A stretch of 23,311 nt of DNA from JBEKHI01 sp050012355 (GCA_050012355.1 JBEKHI010000172.1:1-23311); one strand, 5' to 3'; shown: positions 6,546 to 15,459, counted from the first letter of the stretch. The notes: generated by a model not told the origin, from the letters alone. A program made the numbers and translations.

Positions 6546-7619
6546 TCACTGCCCCGGGCGGACGGCTGGCCTGCGCGGATCGAACAACCCGACCGGGTGG
6601 GCGGTCGAGCCGTCGATGGCCAGGTCCGCGAGGATCTCACCGATCACCGGGGTGAACTTGAATCCGTGTCCTGAGCAGCCGCAGGCGACGCTGACCTGGG
6701 GATGTTCCGGATGCACGGTCAGCACGAAGTGGTGGTCGGGGGTGTTCGTGTACATGCATGTCGCACTGCGCACCAGGTCACCCAGCCCGGGCACCCGGGG
6801 CGCCAGATATGACTGGATGGCCGCCACCTCACGGGGGTGGACAACCCGGTCGATCGTGTCCGGATCGCACGCTACGCCACCCGTGTTGTGAAACGCTGTC
6901 TTCACCCCGCCGCCCGGACCATCGATGGCCGGGAAACCGTAGAACTGCACTCCGTCCTCGGCTTCCCAGATGAAGATCGGGTTGCCGGCGAACGCGCTGG
7001 TATCCGCGTCGAACCAGTACATGACCTGCCGTTCGACGCGCAGCGGCACGTCAAGGTCGGCGAGCAGCGACGGCGCCCACGGGCCAGGGCACACCACCAG
7101 CCGCGATGCGTGATAAATGCCGTCGGCGGTCCGCACGCTGACGCCGTCTCCCCCGTCGGCGGCGGTCCACTCCGCAACGGGCGTCTCGAAGCGAAGGTCT
7201 GCGCCCGCTGCGGTCGCCAGTGCCAGGTTCGCGGCCACGGTGTCCTCGGGCCGGGTGAACCCGGCTCGCGCCTCGTACAGCCCCACGACGTCCGATCCAG
7301 GCGTGAACGAGGGGAACCGGCGGCGCACCTGCGAGGCGTCTAGCACCTCGTGCGGCAGCGACCACTCGCGCGCCGCGAGCAGCGCGCCGGCGAACGTCTC
7401 GCTGGCTGGGCTCCCGAGATAGATTCCGCCGCACAACCGGATCAGGTCACGGCCCGAGTCGGCCGCCAGCCGTTCCCACAGCTCGTGCGCCCGCAGCAGC
7501 AGCGGCACATACGCCGGATCCTCGAAATACCGCTGCCCGCGCGCGGCCAGGTGGTAGGCAGCCGAACTCCCGAAAGCACCAAGCCCGATCACGATCACGT
7601 CATAGGAGTAAGAGTTCAC
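6546..7619 (-). CDS. Monomeric sarcosine oxidase-like FAD enzyme with internal deletion, 357 aa
   Basis: This belongs to the DAO/MSOX family, which oxidises N-methyl amines to release formaldehyde and hydrogen peroxide. It has DVIVIGLGAFGSSAAYHLA (dinucleotide-binding GxGxxG), a Cys in TCMYTNTPDHHF (Cys288, at the covalent-FAD position of MSOX), GGVKTAFH (Lys240, at the oxygen-activating position) and CGCSGHGFKF near the end. After AARGQR it jumps directly to YFEDPAYVPLL. The roughly 26 residues that normally follow, with the acidic ribose-binding residue and the SxHGxxRIIR segment, are missing. The reading frame is kept. The GTG start at 7619 overlaps the upstream reductase stop by 4 bp, so translation is coupled. 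It may be inactive or altered. Confidence 0.86.
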   Translation of the reverse strand: MNSYSYDVIVIGLGAFGSSAAYHLAARGQRYFEDPAYVPLLLRAHELWERLAADSGRDLIRLCGGIYLGSPASETFAGALLAAREWSLPHEVLDASQVRRRFPSFTPGSDVVGLYEARAGFTRPEDTVAANLALATAAGADLRFETPVAEWTAADGGDGVSVRTADGIYHASRLVVCPGPWAPSLLADLDVPLRVERQVMYWFDADTSAFAGNPIFIWEAEDGVQFYGFPAIDGPGGGVKTAFHNTGGVACDPDTIDRVVHPREVAAIQSYLAPRVPGLGDLVRSATCMYTNTPDHHFVLTVHPEHPQVSVACGCSGHGFKFTPVIGEILADLAIDGSTAHPVGLFDPRRPAVRPGQ

Positions 7620-8656
7620 GCGTCTATCACCAGGTCCTCCAGGGGCGTCGAACAGCACAGCAGGATCTTGCGGGCGGCGATCTCACGGGGGCGGATACCG
7701 CCATTGTGCGACATGTCTACCGAGCCGGTCACCAGCGTGGACTTGCAGGTCCCGCACATCCCCTCGCCGCAGGAGGATGGCACCGTCAGTCCGGCCCGCA
7801 GTGCGGCGTCGAGGATGTACATCCCGGGTTCGCATGGCACCGTCCGCCCGGAGCGGGTGAACTCGACCGAGAACGCCTCGCCAGGAGCAGCGGGTGCAGC
7901 AGCGACCGAGGAGAACGTGAAGCTCTCCTCGTGGTACCGCCCGAGGTCGAACCCCGCCTCACCCAGCATCGCCCGCACCGACGCCATGTAGCCGTCCGGC
8001 CCGCAGGCGAACACCTCCCGTGACAGCAGGTCGGGCGCGATCGCCGCCAGTATCCCGGAAGACAGCCGGCCCCGGTACCCGGGCCAGTCCCCCGGCGCGT
8101 CCTCGCACACGAACGCCAGCTTCAGCCAGGGCGACACCGCCGCCATCGCGGTCAGTTCGGCGGCGAAGATCAGGTCGGCGGGGGTCCGCGCCGAATGCAC
8201 GAACGTGACCTCGGCGGCGCGGGCCAGGTCGGTGAGCGTCCGCGTCATCGACATCAGCGGCGTGATCCCGCTGCCAGCCGACAGGAACAGGTACGACGGG
8301 GCCGGGTGCGACGCGCAGGTGAACTCGCCCAACGGCCCCGCGGCGGAGATCCGTGCCCCCGGCCGGAGCGTGTCGTGCAGCCAGCTCGACACCGGGCCGG
8401 AGCGCTTCACGGTGATCGCCAGCCGGTGCGGCCTGGTCGGCGGCGACGAGATCGTGTAGCAGCGCGACCCGGCCGGCGTCGTCACGGTGAGGTACTGCCC
8501 CGGCTGGAAGGAGAACAGCCGCGGCGATACCGGTCCGAGCACGAACGTCGCGACGTCGCGGGTGACCGGCAGCACCGCCCGGCAGACAAGCTCCTCGTCG
8601 ACAATGGAGGGGGCAGGGGAGGCGGGTGGGGCCGTCAGGGCGTCGAGGTCATCCAC
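7616..8656 (-). CDS. Rieske oxygenase reductase (GbcB-like), FAD and 2Fe-2S, 346 aa
   Basis: This is the electron-transfer partner of the adjacent Rieske oxygenase, passing electrons from NAD(P)H through FAD to a plant-type 2Fe-2S cluster. The FAD-binding motif RCYTIS is at 65-70. The nucleotide-binding region includes SAGSGITPLMSM at 126-137 and ACGPDGYM at 217-224. The C-terminal ferredoxin domain has Cys296, Cys301, Cys304 and a last Cys at 334 or 335. This order matches the GbcB/HcR-type reductases of glycine-betaine demethylation. The start is GTG at 8656, overlapping the oxygenase stop by 8 bp; its own stop overlaps the next gene by 4 bp. The three genes are clearly one translational unit. 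Confidence 0.93.
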   Translation of the reverse strand: MDDLDALTAPPASPAPSIVDEELVCRAVLPVTRDVATFVLGPVSPRLFSFQPGQYLTVTTPAGSRCYTISSPPTRPHRLAITVKRSGPVSSWLHDTLRPGARISAAGPLGEFTCASHPAPSYLFLSAGSGITPLMSMTRTLTDLARAAEVTFVHSARTPADLIFAAELTAMAAVSPWLKLAFVCEDAPGDWPGYRGRLSSGILAAIAPDLLSREVFACGPDGYMASVRAMLGEAGFDLGRYHEESFTFSSVAAAPAAPGEAFSVEFTRSGRTVPCEPGMYILDAALRAGLTVPSSCGEGMCGTCKSTLVTGSVDMSHNGGIRPREIAARKILLCCSTPLEDLVIDA

Positions 8657-9863
8657 GAAGCCGCCCGAGGTACCAGTTCACGAACGCCTCGACCTGTCCC
8701 TCGGTCGGCGAGTACGGCCCGGGAACGTAGGCCGGGCTAGACACCCCGAGCTGGGTCCGCGCGACCAGCGTGCGGTCCTGGTCGTTGGTGGCCCGCCACA
8801 CGTGGGTCAGCGAGTCGACGTCGTAGTCCTGTCCCTCCACCGCGTCGGGGTGCACCAGCCAGGTGGTTCGCAGCAGCGACCGGTCGGGAGAGAGCGGCAG
8901 CACCGAGAACGTGATGATGTGGTCGCTGACGAAGTGGAACCACGAGTTGGGTTGCAGGTGCACGCTCAGGTGCCCGAGCCGCGACGACGGCACGTCGCCG
9001 AGCAGCCGCGCGCACAGCAGCGAGCCGTCCTTGCTGAACGACTCCCCCGCGTGGTCCAGTGGCAGCCGCCCCACCCGGAACCCGGTGGCTTGAGCATCCA
9101 GCCGCTCAACGGTATCGACAGGAATCCCGTTCGCCGAGCACACCTCCCGCAGCCCCGCCTCCGCCGCCTGGTACCGGTCGTGCACCGGGCGCAGCCGCGG
9201 CGTCAGGTCGCTCTCGGAGTAGCCGAACAGCTGGAACAGTGAGCAGATCAGCTCGGGGTGCCCGTCGCAGTGGTAGCACTCCCGGTTGTTCTCCATCACC
9301 AGCTTCCAGTTGCCCTCCTCGATGATGTCGGCCTGCGCGGCGACCTTGGTCCGCCGCGGGTCGTGCACCCGCAGGTACGGGCCGATAACATCGGCCATCT
9401 CGGCGAAGTCGGACGGCGGATCGTCGGACAGGCAGATGAAGATCAGCCCCTCAAGGCTGCGTACCGCCACGTCCTTCAAGCCAAAACATTCTTTGCTAAA
9501 CGACGGTGGCCGCGACTCCGCGTGCAGCAGCCTCCCATCGGTGGCGTAGGTCCACTTGTGGTACCCGCACACGATGTTCCCGACCGAGCCCGAGTCCTCG
9601 TTCAGCAGCCGGGAACCCCGGTGACGGCAGACATTGTGGAACGCGCGGACCTGCTCGTCGTCGTCGCGCAGGATGATCACCGAGTAGCGGCCGACGTTCA
9701 CGGTCACGTAGTCACCGGGTTCGGGGATCTCCGGCTCGGTGGCCACGAACAGCCAGTGGTTGCCGAAGATCACGTCCAGGTCTAGGTCGAAGCACTCCTG
9801 GCTGGTGTAGAACGGGGCCGACAGCGACCAGCCGGGCTCCCGGCTGGCGATCAGGTCTAGCAT
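8649..9863 (-). CDS. Rieske non-heme iron oxygenase, GbcA/Stc2-like N-demethylase, 404 aa
   Basis: This is the oxygenase alpha subunit likely to hydroxylate an N-methyl group of a quaternary ammonium compound, releasing formaldehyde. The Rieske cluster ligands are Cys79-x-His81 in CRHRG and Cys99-x2-His102 in CGYHKW. The mononuclear iron region is ENNRECYHCDGHPEL, with His198 and His202. Glu195 sits where ring-hydroxylating enzymes have the bridging Asp; Glu here is known from CntA-type amine oxygenases. The ATG at 9863 follows GGGGAGA. The neighbouring reductase and DgcA-like flavoenzyme support demethylation of glycine betaine, proline betaine or a related compound. The substrate cannot be decided from sequence. 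Confidence 0.92.
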   Translation of the reverse strand: MLDLIASREPGWSLSAPFYTSQECFDLDLDVIFGNHWLFVATEPEIPEPGDYVTVNVGRYSVIILRDDDEQVRAFHNVCRHRGSRLLNEDSGSVGNIVCGYHKWTYATDGRLLHAESRPPSFSKECFGLKDVAVRSLEGLIFICLSDDPPSDFAEMADVIGPYLRVHDPRRTKVAAQADIIEEGNWKLVMENNRECYHCDGHPELICSLFQLFGYSESDLTPRLRPVHDRYQAAEAGLREVCSANGIPVDTVERLDAQATGFRVGRLPLDHAGESFSKDGSLLCARLLGDVPSSRLGHLSVHLQPNSWFHFVSDHIITFSVLPLSPDRSLLRTTWLVHPDAVEGQDYDVDSLTHVWRATNDQDRTLVARTQLGVSSPAYVPGPYSPTEGQVEAFVNWYLGRLRG

Positions 9864-9874
9864 CAGTTCTCCCC

Positions 9875-11908
9875 TTAGATCGCGGCGCACAGCCGGAGTG
9901 AGTCGAATATCGCGGCGTGGATGTTCCGGCTGGTCACCGCGTCGCCAACCCGGAAGAGCTGGTACCCGTCCCCGTCGTAAGGCTGCGGCTGGCCCGCGAG
10001 CAGAGCTGGGTAGTCGATCGCCCCGCCGTTGGCGGAGCCGGGCGCCAGGGCGTGATACAGCTCGTCATTCGGCAGCGTGCCGTGCTCGACGACGACCTGA
10101 TCGACGGTGCGGGTGACCTCGTGCCGCGCGTATTCGCTGTACAGCGTCGCGTGCAGGCCGCCACCGGGGGCGCGCTGCACGCGGCGAAGCCGGTACGCGA
10201 GGGTCGTCACCACCCGCCGTTTTGCGAAAATTTCAAGGTAGGGCGGCGAGTTCATGCTCCCCACGTCGGGTGCGAGACGGCGCTCGGGTGTCACGTACTC
10301 GACCGACGAGTCCTGGCGGGCGAGGAACTCAGCGGCGTCCATGCCCGGGTAGCCGCCGTTGTCGTCGTAAATCAGGATTTGCCGGGCGGGGACGATAGCG
10401 CGGCTGAGGATGTCCCAGGTATCGGCGACCAAGTCCTCGCCGGAGTCCAGGAAGGACCGGTCCGGCAGGCCACCGGTCGCGATGATCACCACGTCAGGGT
10501 GCTCAGCGAGCACGTCCGCGGCCTCGGCGAAGACGCCGAACCGGAGGTCGGCGCCGTCGCGTTTGGCCTCCGCGACCCGCCAGTCGACGATGCCGATCAG
10601 GTCGCGGCGGCGCTGCCCGGCCAGCGCCGCCAGCCGGACCTGGCCGCCAGCCGCGGTATCCGCCTCCAGCAGCACCACGTCGTGGCCGCGGACCGCGAGC
10701 ACCCTGGCCGCCTCCAGGCCGGCCGGGCCGCCGCCGACCACGACCGCCTTGCGCCGCCGAGGAGCCTGGGAGATCTCGTGCGGGATGGTCTGCTCCCGCC
10801 CGGTCGCGGGGTTGTGCACGCACTTGGCGTCGCCGGAGTCGTAGATCGCGTCCAGGCAGTAGCTGGCGCCGACGCAGGGCCGGATCCGGTCCTCCTGCCC
10901 GGCCGCGATCTTGCGGACCAGGTGCGGGTCGGCGATCTGGGCGCGGGTCATGCCGACCAAGTCCAGCAACCCCTCCCGGATCGCGTGCCGGGCGGTCGCT
11001 ACGTCGGCGATCCGGGCGGCGTGCATCACCGGTATGTCCACCGCGCGCATGACCGCCCCGCTGAACTCCAGGAACGGGGCGCTCGGCGTGCCCATCGACG
11101 GGATCACCCTGGCCAGCGGCGCGTCGGCGTCGATGTGTCCCTTGATCACCGACACGAAGTCGATGCCGTCGGCCATGTAGCTGCGCAGCGCGGTCAGCCC
11201 GTCATCGAAGCTCAGCCACCCCGGCTCGTCCTCATCGACCGCCATCCGGATGCCGACGATGAAGTCCGGTCCCACCGCCGCCCGGATCGCGCTGATCACC
11301 CGGCGCGGGAAGACCAGCCGGTCCTCTAGGCTGCCCCCATCGGGGTTGGTGGCCGGCGAGACGAACCCGTCGAGCAGGTGCCCGTAGGACTCGATCTCGA
11401 TGCCGTCGAGCCCAGCCGCCTGGCAACGGAGCGCGGCCGAGGTGTAGTCATTGGCGATTCTGTCCAGGTCCCAGGCCTCGGCCCGCTTGGGAAACGCGCG
11501 GTGCGCCGCCTCCCGCAGCGGCGCGGCCGCGACGACCGGCAGCCAGTCGCCCGCGTAGTTGCTCGTCCGGCGGCCCAGGTGGGTGACCTGGCACATCACC
11601 GCGGCGCCCGCCTCGTGCACGTCGTCGGTGAGCCGCCGCAGCCAGGGCACGATCTCGTCTTTATAGAGCAGCAGGTTCCCGAACGCTGGCGGGCTGTCCG
11701 GCGACACGACCGCCGACCCGCCGATCATGGTCAGCGCCACCCCGCCGCGTGCCTTCTCCAGGTGATACAGCCGGTACCGGTCCTTCGGCAGGCCGTCCTC
11801 GGCGTAGGCCGGCTCGTGCGACGTGGACACCACGCGGTTGCGCAAGGTGAGATGCCTGAGTTGGAAGGGGGTTAGGAGCGGGTCGTTCACCCTTGTAACA
11901 ACCTCCAT
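9875..11908 (-). CDS. DgcA/trimethylamine dehydrogenase-like FMN/Fe-S/FAD oxidoreductase, 677 aa
   Basis: The protein combines an old-yellow-enzyme TIM barrel (about 10-330), a cysteine cluster, and an FAD/NAD(P)-binding half starting at KAVVVGGGPAGLEAARVLA (about 377-395). This is the architecture of TMADH, 2,4-dienoyl-CoA reductase and DgcA, which oxidises dimethylglycine. Cluster cysteines are Cys335, Cys341 and Cys353 in RPCVGASYC and AKCVHNPATG. The position of the second TMADH cysteine is Ala338. In the pathway it would remove the second methyl group. No DgcB or ETF gene is present. The ATG at 11908 is used; a GTG at 11890 (MNDPLL), with GGAGG 11 nt upstream, is an alternative. It is first in the minus-strand operon, 11 bp before the Rieske gene. 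Confidence 0.9.
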   Translation of the reverse strand: MEVVTRVNDPLLTPFQLRHLTLRNRVVSTSHEPAYAEDGLPKDRYRLYHLEKARGGVALTMIGGSAVVSPDSPPAFGNLLLYKDEIVPWLRRLTDDVHEAGAAVMCQVTHLGRRTSNYAGDWLPVVAAAPLREAAHRAFPKRAEAWDLDRIANDYTSAALRCQAAGLDGIEIESYGHLLDGFVSPATNPDGGSLEDRLVFPRRVISAIRAAVGPDFIVGIRMAVDEDEPGWLSFDDGLTALRSYMADGIDFVSVIKGHIDADAPLARVIPSMGTPSAPFLEFSGAVMRAVDIPVMHAARIADVATARHAIREGLLDLVGMTRAQIADPHLVRKIAAGQEDRIRPCVGASYCLDAIYDSGDAKCVHNPATGREQTIPHEISQAPRRRKAVVVGGGPAGLEAARVLAVRGHDVVLLEADTAAGGQVRLAALAGQRRRDLIGIVDWRVAEAKRDGADLRFGVFAEAADVLAEHPDVVIIATGGLPDRSFLDSGEDLVADTWDILSRAIVPARQILIYDDNGGYPGMDAAEFLARQDSSVEYVTPERRLAPDVGSMNSPPYLEIFAKRRVVTTLAYRLRRVQRAPGGGLHATLYSEYARHEVTRTVDQVVVEHGTLPNDELYHALAPGSANGGAIDYPALLAGQPQPYDGDGYQLFRVGDAVTSRNIHAAIFDSLRLCAAI

Positions 11909-11919
11909 TGACAGCTACC

Positions 11920-11960
11920 TATCGTGCGATCGTAAGATACAACCTTACATACGTACGACT
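11920..11960. promoter_or_regulatory. Dyad operator between the divergent catabolic operons
   Basis: TATCGTGCGATCGTAAG (11920-11936) and CTTACATACGTACGACT (11944-11960) are inverted copies matching at 11 of 17 positions, separated by 7 bp. The conserved parts are TCGT-CG and GTAAG. The site lies between the starts at 11908 and 11997, so one bound repressor could shut both operons. The likely binder is the TetR protein encoded as the last gene of the plus-strand operon. Confidence 0.5.
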
Positions 11961-11996
11961 GTGAGGAAAAGCCCCCGGGATGTAAGGAGAACTCTC

Positions 11997-13490
11997 ATGC
12001 CCCAGCTTCCCTCGGAAACGAGCGACGACGCGGAGGTAATGCGCGACTTCGGGTACGCACCGGCGCTGCAGCGCCGATTGCGCCCGCTGGCGATGTTCGG
12101 CATATCGTTCTCGTTCATCTCGATCTCGACCGGGCTGTACACGACTTTCGGCTACGGGCTCGCCACTCTCGGGACGGCGAGTATCTGGGTCTGGCCGGTC
12201 GTGCTGGCCGGCCAGCTGCTGGTGGCGCTGGTTATCGCCGAGCTCGGGAGCCGGGTGCCATTGGCGGGATACAGCTACCATTGGGGAGCCCGGCTGGTCG
12301 GCTCGGGCTATGGCTGGATCATCGCCATTTGCACGCTCGCGTTCTTTACCTTCGCGGCGGCCTCGGCGGCGATCAACCTATTCGCTCCGCTGATTGCCGC
12401 CTTTTTCAATGTGACGCTCTCAGCCGATGGCCTGCTCGCGATAGCGCTGGGGGTCATCGCGCTCGGCCTGGTGCTGAATCTCGTCGGCATCGTGGCCGCG
12501 GCCTGGGTGAACAACGCGGGAGTGTGGATCGAGATCGTGGCCACGCTGGCCTTGGCGGTGGCGCTGGTGGTGGCGTGGATTCTTCATCCCAGCCGCGCTG
12601 TCGGGTCGCTGGTCAACACCGGGGCGGTGCACGGCAGTTCCGGCGTGCTCGGCGCCATCCCGTCCGCGTTTCTGCTCGGGCTGTTCTGCCTTACCGGATT
12701 TGAGCTCGCGGCGGATCTCTCGGAAGACGCCATCGGTGCGCGCCGTTCGGTTCCTCGCGCCGTGCTGCTCGCCCTTATCGGTGCCGGCGTCGCCGGTTTC
12801 CTGCTGCTGGCCGGGCTCGATCTCGCGACCCCGAACATCGCCCATGTGTCGTCATCATCGACGCCGATCCTGGCCATAGTGACCTACTGGTTCGGTCCCG
12901 TCGTGACGCGGATCGTCACCGCCTCGGTGATCATAGCTGTGTTCGTCGGCTTCATGGTGGGCATGGCCGCCGAGGCCCGGCTGATTTTCGCGCTGGCCCG
13001 CGACCGGGTCATCCCGGCGTCTCGCTGGCTATCCGGATTGGGCCCGCGAACCAAGAGCCCGGTTCGAGGAGTCGTGGTCGTGGCGGTGCTGATGGCCGCG
13101 GCCGTCGTGTACGGGCACTTCGCCAGCAATACCTTCATCCTGCTCGTCGACTCGACCTCGATTCTTCCGTTCGTCGTGTACCTGATGATCGTGGCGGCGT
13201 TCATTGTCCGGTGGCGGCGGCTCGCCGAATATGACACGTCGTTTTCGCTGGGCAAATGGCGGCCGCTGGTGGCGGGAACAGCACTAGTGTGGATATTGGT
13301 GGCGCTGGCCATGCTGACGCTGCCGCACGCGTACCGGGAAGCGGATTACACGGTCTTGGTGATCATCGCGCTGGGGATTTTGTGGTACGTGGCGGGACTA
13401 CGGCCGCGGCTGCGCAGCGGGGTGGCCGGCCTGGGTAGCGGTACGCGGGACACGTCGCGAGAGGCTGGTGTAGCCCGTGCCGGTTCTTGA
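11997..13490 (+). CDS. APC-superfamily amino acid/amine permease, 497 aa
   Basis: This is a cytoplasmic-membrane importer of the amino acid-polyamine-organocation superfamily. About twelve hydrophobic helices are visible. The N-terminal LRPLAMFGISFSFISISTGLYTTFGYGL carries the unwound-helix substrate region typical of the family, and VPLAGYSYHWGARL follows helix 2. It most resembles the subgroup that includes fungal choline and GABA permeases, which fits uptake of a quaternary amine. The ATG at 11997 has AAGGAGA six bases upstream. It is first in the plus-strand operon, and the hydrolase gene starts 14 bp before its end. The substrate is inferred from the neighbouring enzymes. Confidence 0.9.
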   Translation: MPQLPSETSDDAEVMRDFGYAPALQRRLRPLAMFGISFSFISISTGLYTTFGYGLATLGTASIWVWPVVLAGQLLVALVIAELGSRVPLAGYSYHWGARLVGSGYGWIIAICTLAFFTFAAASAAINLFAPLIAAFFNVTLSADGLLAIALGVIALGLVLNLVGIVAAAWVNNAGVWIEIVATLALAVALVVAWILHPSRAVGSLVNTGAVHGSSGVLGAIPSAFLLGLFCLTGFELAADLSEDAIGARRSVPRAVLLALIGAGVAGFLLLAGLDLATPNIAHVSSSSTPILAIVTYWFGPVVTRIVTASVIIAVFVGFMVGMAAEARLIFALARDRVIPASRWLSGLGPRTKSPVRGVVVVAVLMAAAVVYGHFASNTFILLVDSTSILPFVVYLMIVAAFIVRWRRLAEYDTSFSLGKWRPLVAGTALVWILVALAMLTLPHAYREADYTVLVIIALGILWYVAGLRPRLRSGVAGLGSGTRDTSREAGVARAGS

Positions 13491-15459
13491 TCATGTGCTT
13501 ATCCCGACCAGGGATGGGACGCGGCTATCGGCCCGCATCTGGCTGCCGTCGGACGCCTCCGAAGCGAACCCGGTGCCAGCGCTGCTGGAGTACCTGCCCT
13601 ATCGCAAGGGTGACTGGACCGCGGTCCGCGACGCGCAGCGCCACCCCTGGTACGCGGCCCGCGGGTACGCGTCGGTCCGTGTTGACCTGCGCGGATCCGG
13701 TGACTCCGAGGGCGTGATGCTGGACGAGTACTCGCCGGCCGAACTGGCCGATGGCGTGGACGTGATCGAATGGCTGGCGGCGCAGCCGTGGTGCACCGGC
13801 AAGGTCGGGATGTTCGGCATCTCCTGGGGCGGGTTCAACGCGCTGCAGATCGCCGCGCTCCGGCCGCCCGCGCTTCGCGCGATCGTCACGGTCTGTTCCA
13901 CCGACGACCGGTACGCCGACGACGTGCACTACTTCGGCGGCGCGGTGCTGGGCATCGACATGCTCGGCTGGTCCGCGACCATGCTGGCGACCACGGCGCT
14001 GCCGCCGGATCCGACCCGGGTGCCTTCCTGGCGTTCTTTGTGGGAGGAGCGGCTCGACGCGCTGGTGCCGTTCGTGGACACCTGGCTGGCCCATCAGGAA
14101 CGCGACGACTACTGGCGCCACGGCAGCGTCTGCGAGGACTACGCGGCGATCGAGACCCCGGTGCTCGCGGTCGGCGGCTGGGCCGACCCCTACCGGAACA
14201 CGGTGCTCCGGCTGCTATCGGGCCTGTCCTGCCCGGTGAAGGGGATCATCGGGCCGTGGGCACACACGTACCCGGACATCGACCGCCCGCCGGGACCCCG
14301 GATCGGGTTCCTGCAGGAGACGCTGCGCTGGTGGGACCGGTGGCTGCGCGGGCTTGATACCGGGGTGGAAGCCGATCCGGCGCTGCGGGCCTGGATGCAG
14401 GACTCGGTACCGCCCGCGACGGCGTACCCATCGCGGCCGGGGCGGTGGGTCACTGAACCGTCGTGGCCGTCGCCGCAGGTGGCGGACGTGTCCTACCCGC
14501 TGTCCTCGCTGGCGGGCGGCCGGCGCTCGTCGGTCAGCGTGCGCTCGCCGCAGCACACCGGGATCGACGCGGGACGGTTCTTCCCCTATGGCAACCCAGC
14601 CGACCTGCCGCCGGACCAGCGAGCCGAGGACGGCCGGTCGGTGACGTTCTCCACCGGCGGACTCGCCGAGCCGATCGAGGTGCTCGGGCATCCGCGGGCG
14701 CGGCTGCGGATGCGGGCCGGGGCCGACGGGAACGTGATCGTCCGGCTCTGCGACGTGGCACCCGATGGGTCCGCCACGCTGGTCACCCGCGGCTGCCTGA
14801 ACCTGGCGCGGCGTTCTGGGATGTCGCGCTCCGCGCCCGCTTTCGGTTCCGCCGAAACCGTCGAGATCGAGCTGTCCGCGATCGCGTGGGTGTTCCCGCC
14901 GGGCCACCGGATCCGGCTGTCGGTGTCGGATGCGTACTGGCCGTGGGTGTGGCCGCGCCCCTATGGTTCCGAGCCGCTGGTGCTGGAACCGGCGGGGAGT
15001 TCGCTTATCCTGCCGGTGCGTTCCCCTGATGCGCCCTCGGAGCCGGTGAGCTTCTCCCCCGCCGAGCAGGCCGCACCGCTCCCGGTGATCGACGAGGCTC
15101 CGGTGGGCGGCCCCGGCCCTGAGCGCGAAGTGCGATATTTCCCGCAAAACGATGAATGGCGGCTTATCGTCAATCCGAACTACGCCGGCACCCGCGTCTT
15201 CCCCGACGGACTGCGCAAATCCGAGCGGGCACTCGAGACCTACTCGATCCGTTCCGGTGACCCGTTGTCCGCGGTAGCCGAGTCGGACTGGCACATCACG
15301 CTGACCCGGCCCGGGTGGGACGTCGGCATAACCGCGCACGGCCGGATGACCGCCGATGCGGAAACGTTCCATACGGCGCACACGGTACGTGCCACGCTAG
15401 ACGGCGGGGTGGTATTCGAGCGTTCCTGGCGGACGGACATTCCCCGTACGTCAGCTTGA
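13477..15459 (+). CDS. CocE/NonD-family alpha/beta hydrolase, 660 aa
   Basis: This is a serine hydrolase of the cocaine-esterase / X-Pro dipeptidyl-peptidase family. The catalytic Ser116 is in GISWGG, Asp237 in GGWADPY and His263 in GPWAHTYP; the oxyanion Tyr is probably in LEYLPYRKGD. A C-terminal jelly-roll region (about 390-560) follows. Family members cleave esters, amides or N-terminal X-Pro peptides. There is no signal peptide, so it acts in the cytosol after uptake. The GTG start at 13477 lies inside the permease gene (14-bp overlap), indicating translational coupling. Its place here suggests that the imported amine is an ester or amide released before demethylation. Confidence 0.92.
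   Translation: MPVLDHVLIPTRDGTRLSARIWLPSDASEANPVPALLEYLPYRKGDWTAVRDAQRHPWYAARGYASVRVDLRGSGDSEGVMLDEYSPAELADGVDVIEWLAAQPWCTGKVGMFGISWGGFNALQIAALRPPALRAIVTVCSTDDRYADDVHYFGGAVLGIDMLGWSATMLATTALPPDPTRVPSWRSLWEERLDALVPFVDTWLAHQERDDYWRHGSVCEDYAAIETPVLAVGGWADPYRNTVLRLLSGLSCPVKGIIGPWAHTYPDIDRPPGPRIGFLQETLRWWDRWLRGLDTGVEADPALRAWMQDSVPPATAYPSRPGRWVTEPSWPSPQVADVSYPLSSLAGGRRSSVSVRSPQHTGIDAGRFFPYGNPADLPPDQRAEDGRSVTFSTGGLAEPIEVLGHPRARLRMRAGADGNVIVRLCDVAPDGSATLVTRGCLNLARRSGMSRSAPAFGSAETVEIELSAIAWVFPPGHRIRLSVSDAYWPWVWPRPYGSEPLVLEPAGSSLILPVRSPDAPSEPVSFSPAEQAAPLPVIDEAPVGGPGPEREVRYFPQNDEWRLIVNPNYAGTRVFPDGLRKSERALETYSIRSGDPLSAVAESDWHITLTRPGWDVGITAHGRMTADAETFHTAHTVRATLDGGVVFERSWRTDIPRTSA

Noticed and set aside
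9917..11329. 470-aa plus-strand ORF opposite the DgcA-like gene
   Set aside because: Shadow frame with biased composition and no recognisable motif; the minus-strand enzyme has full domain architecture.
14215..15381. 388-aa minus-strand ORF opposite the CocE-like gene
   Set aside because: Arg/Gly/Pro-rich shadow frame; the hydrolase triad on the plus strand shows which strand codes.
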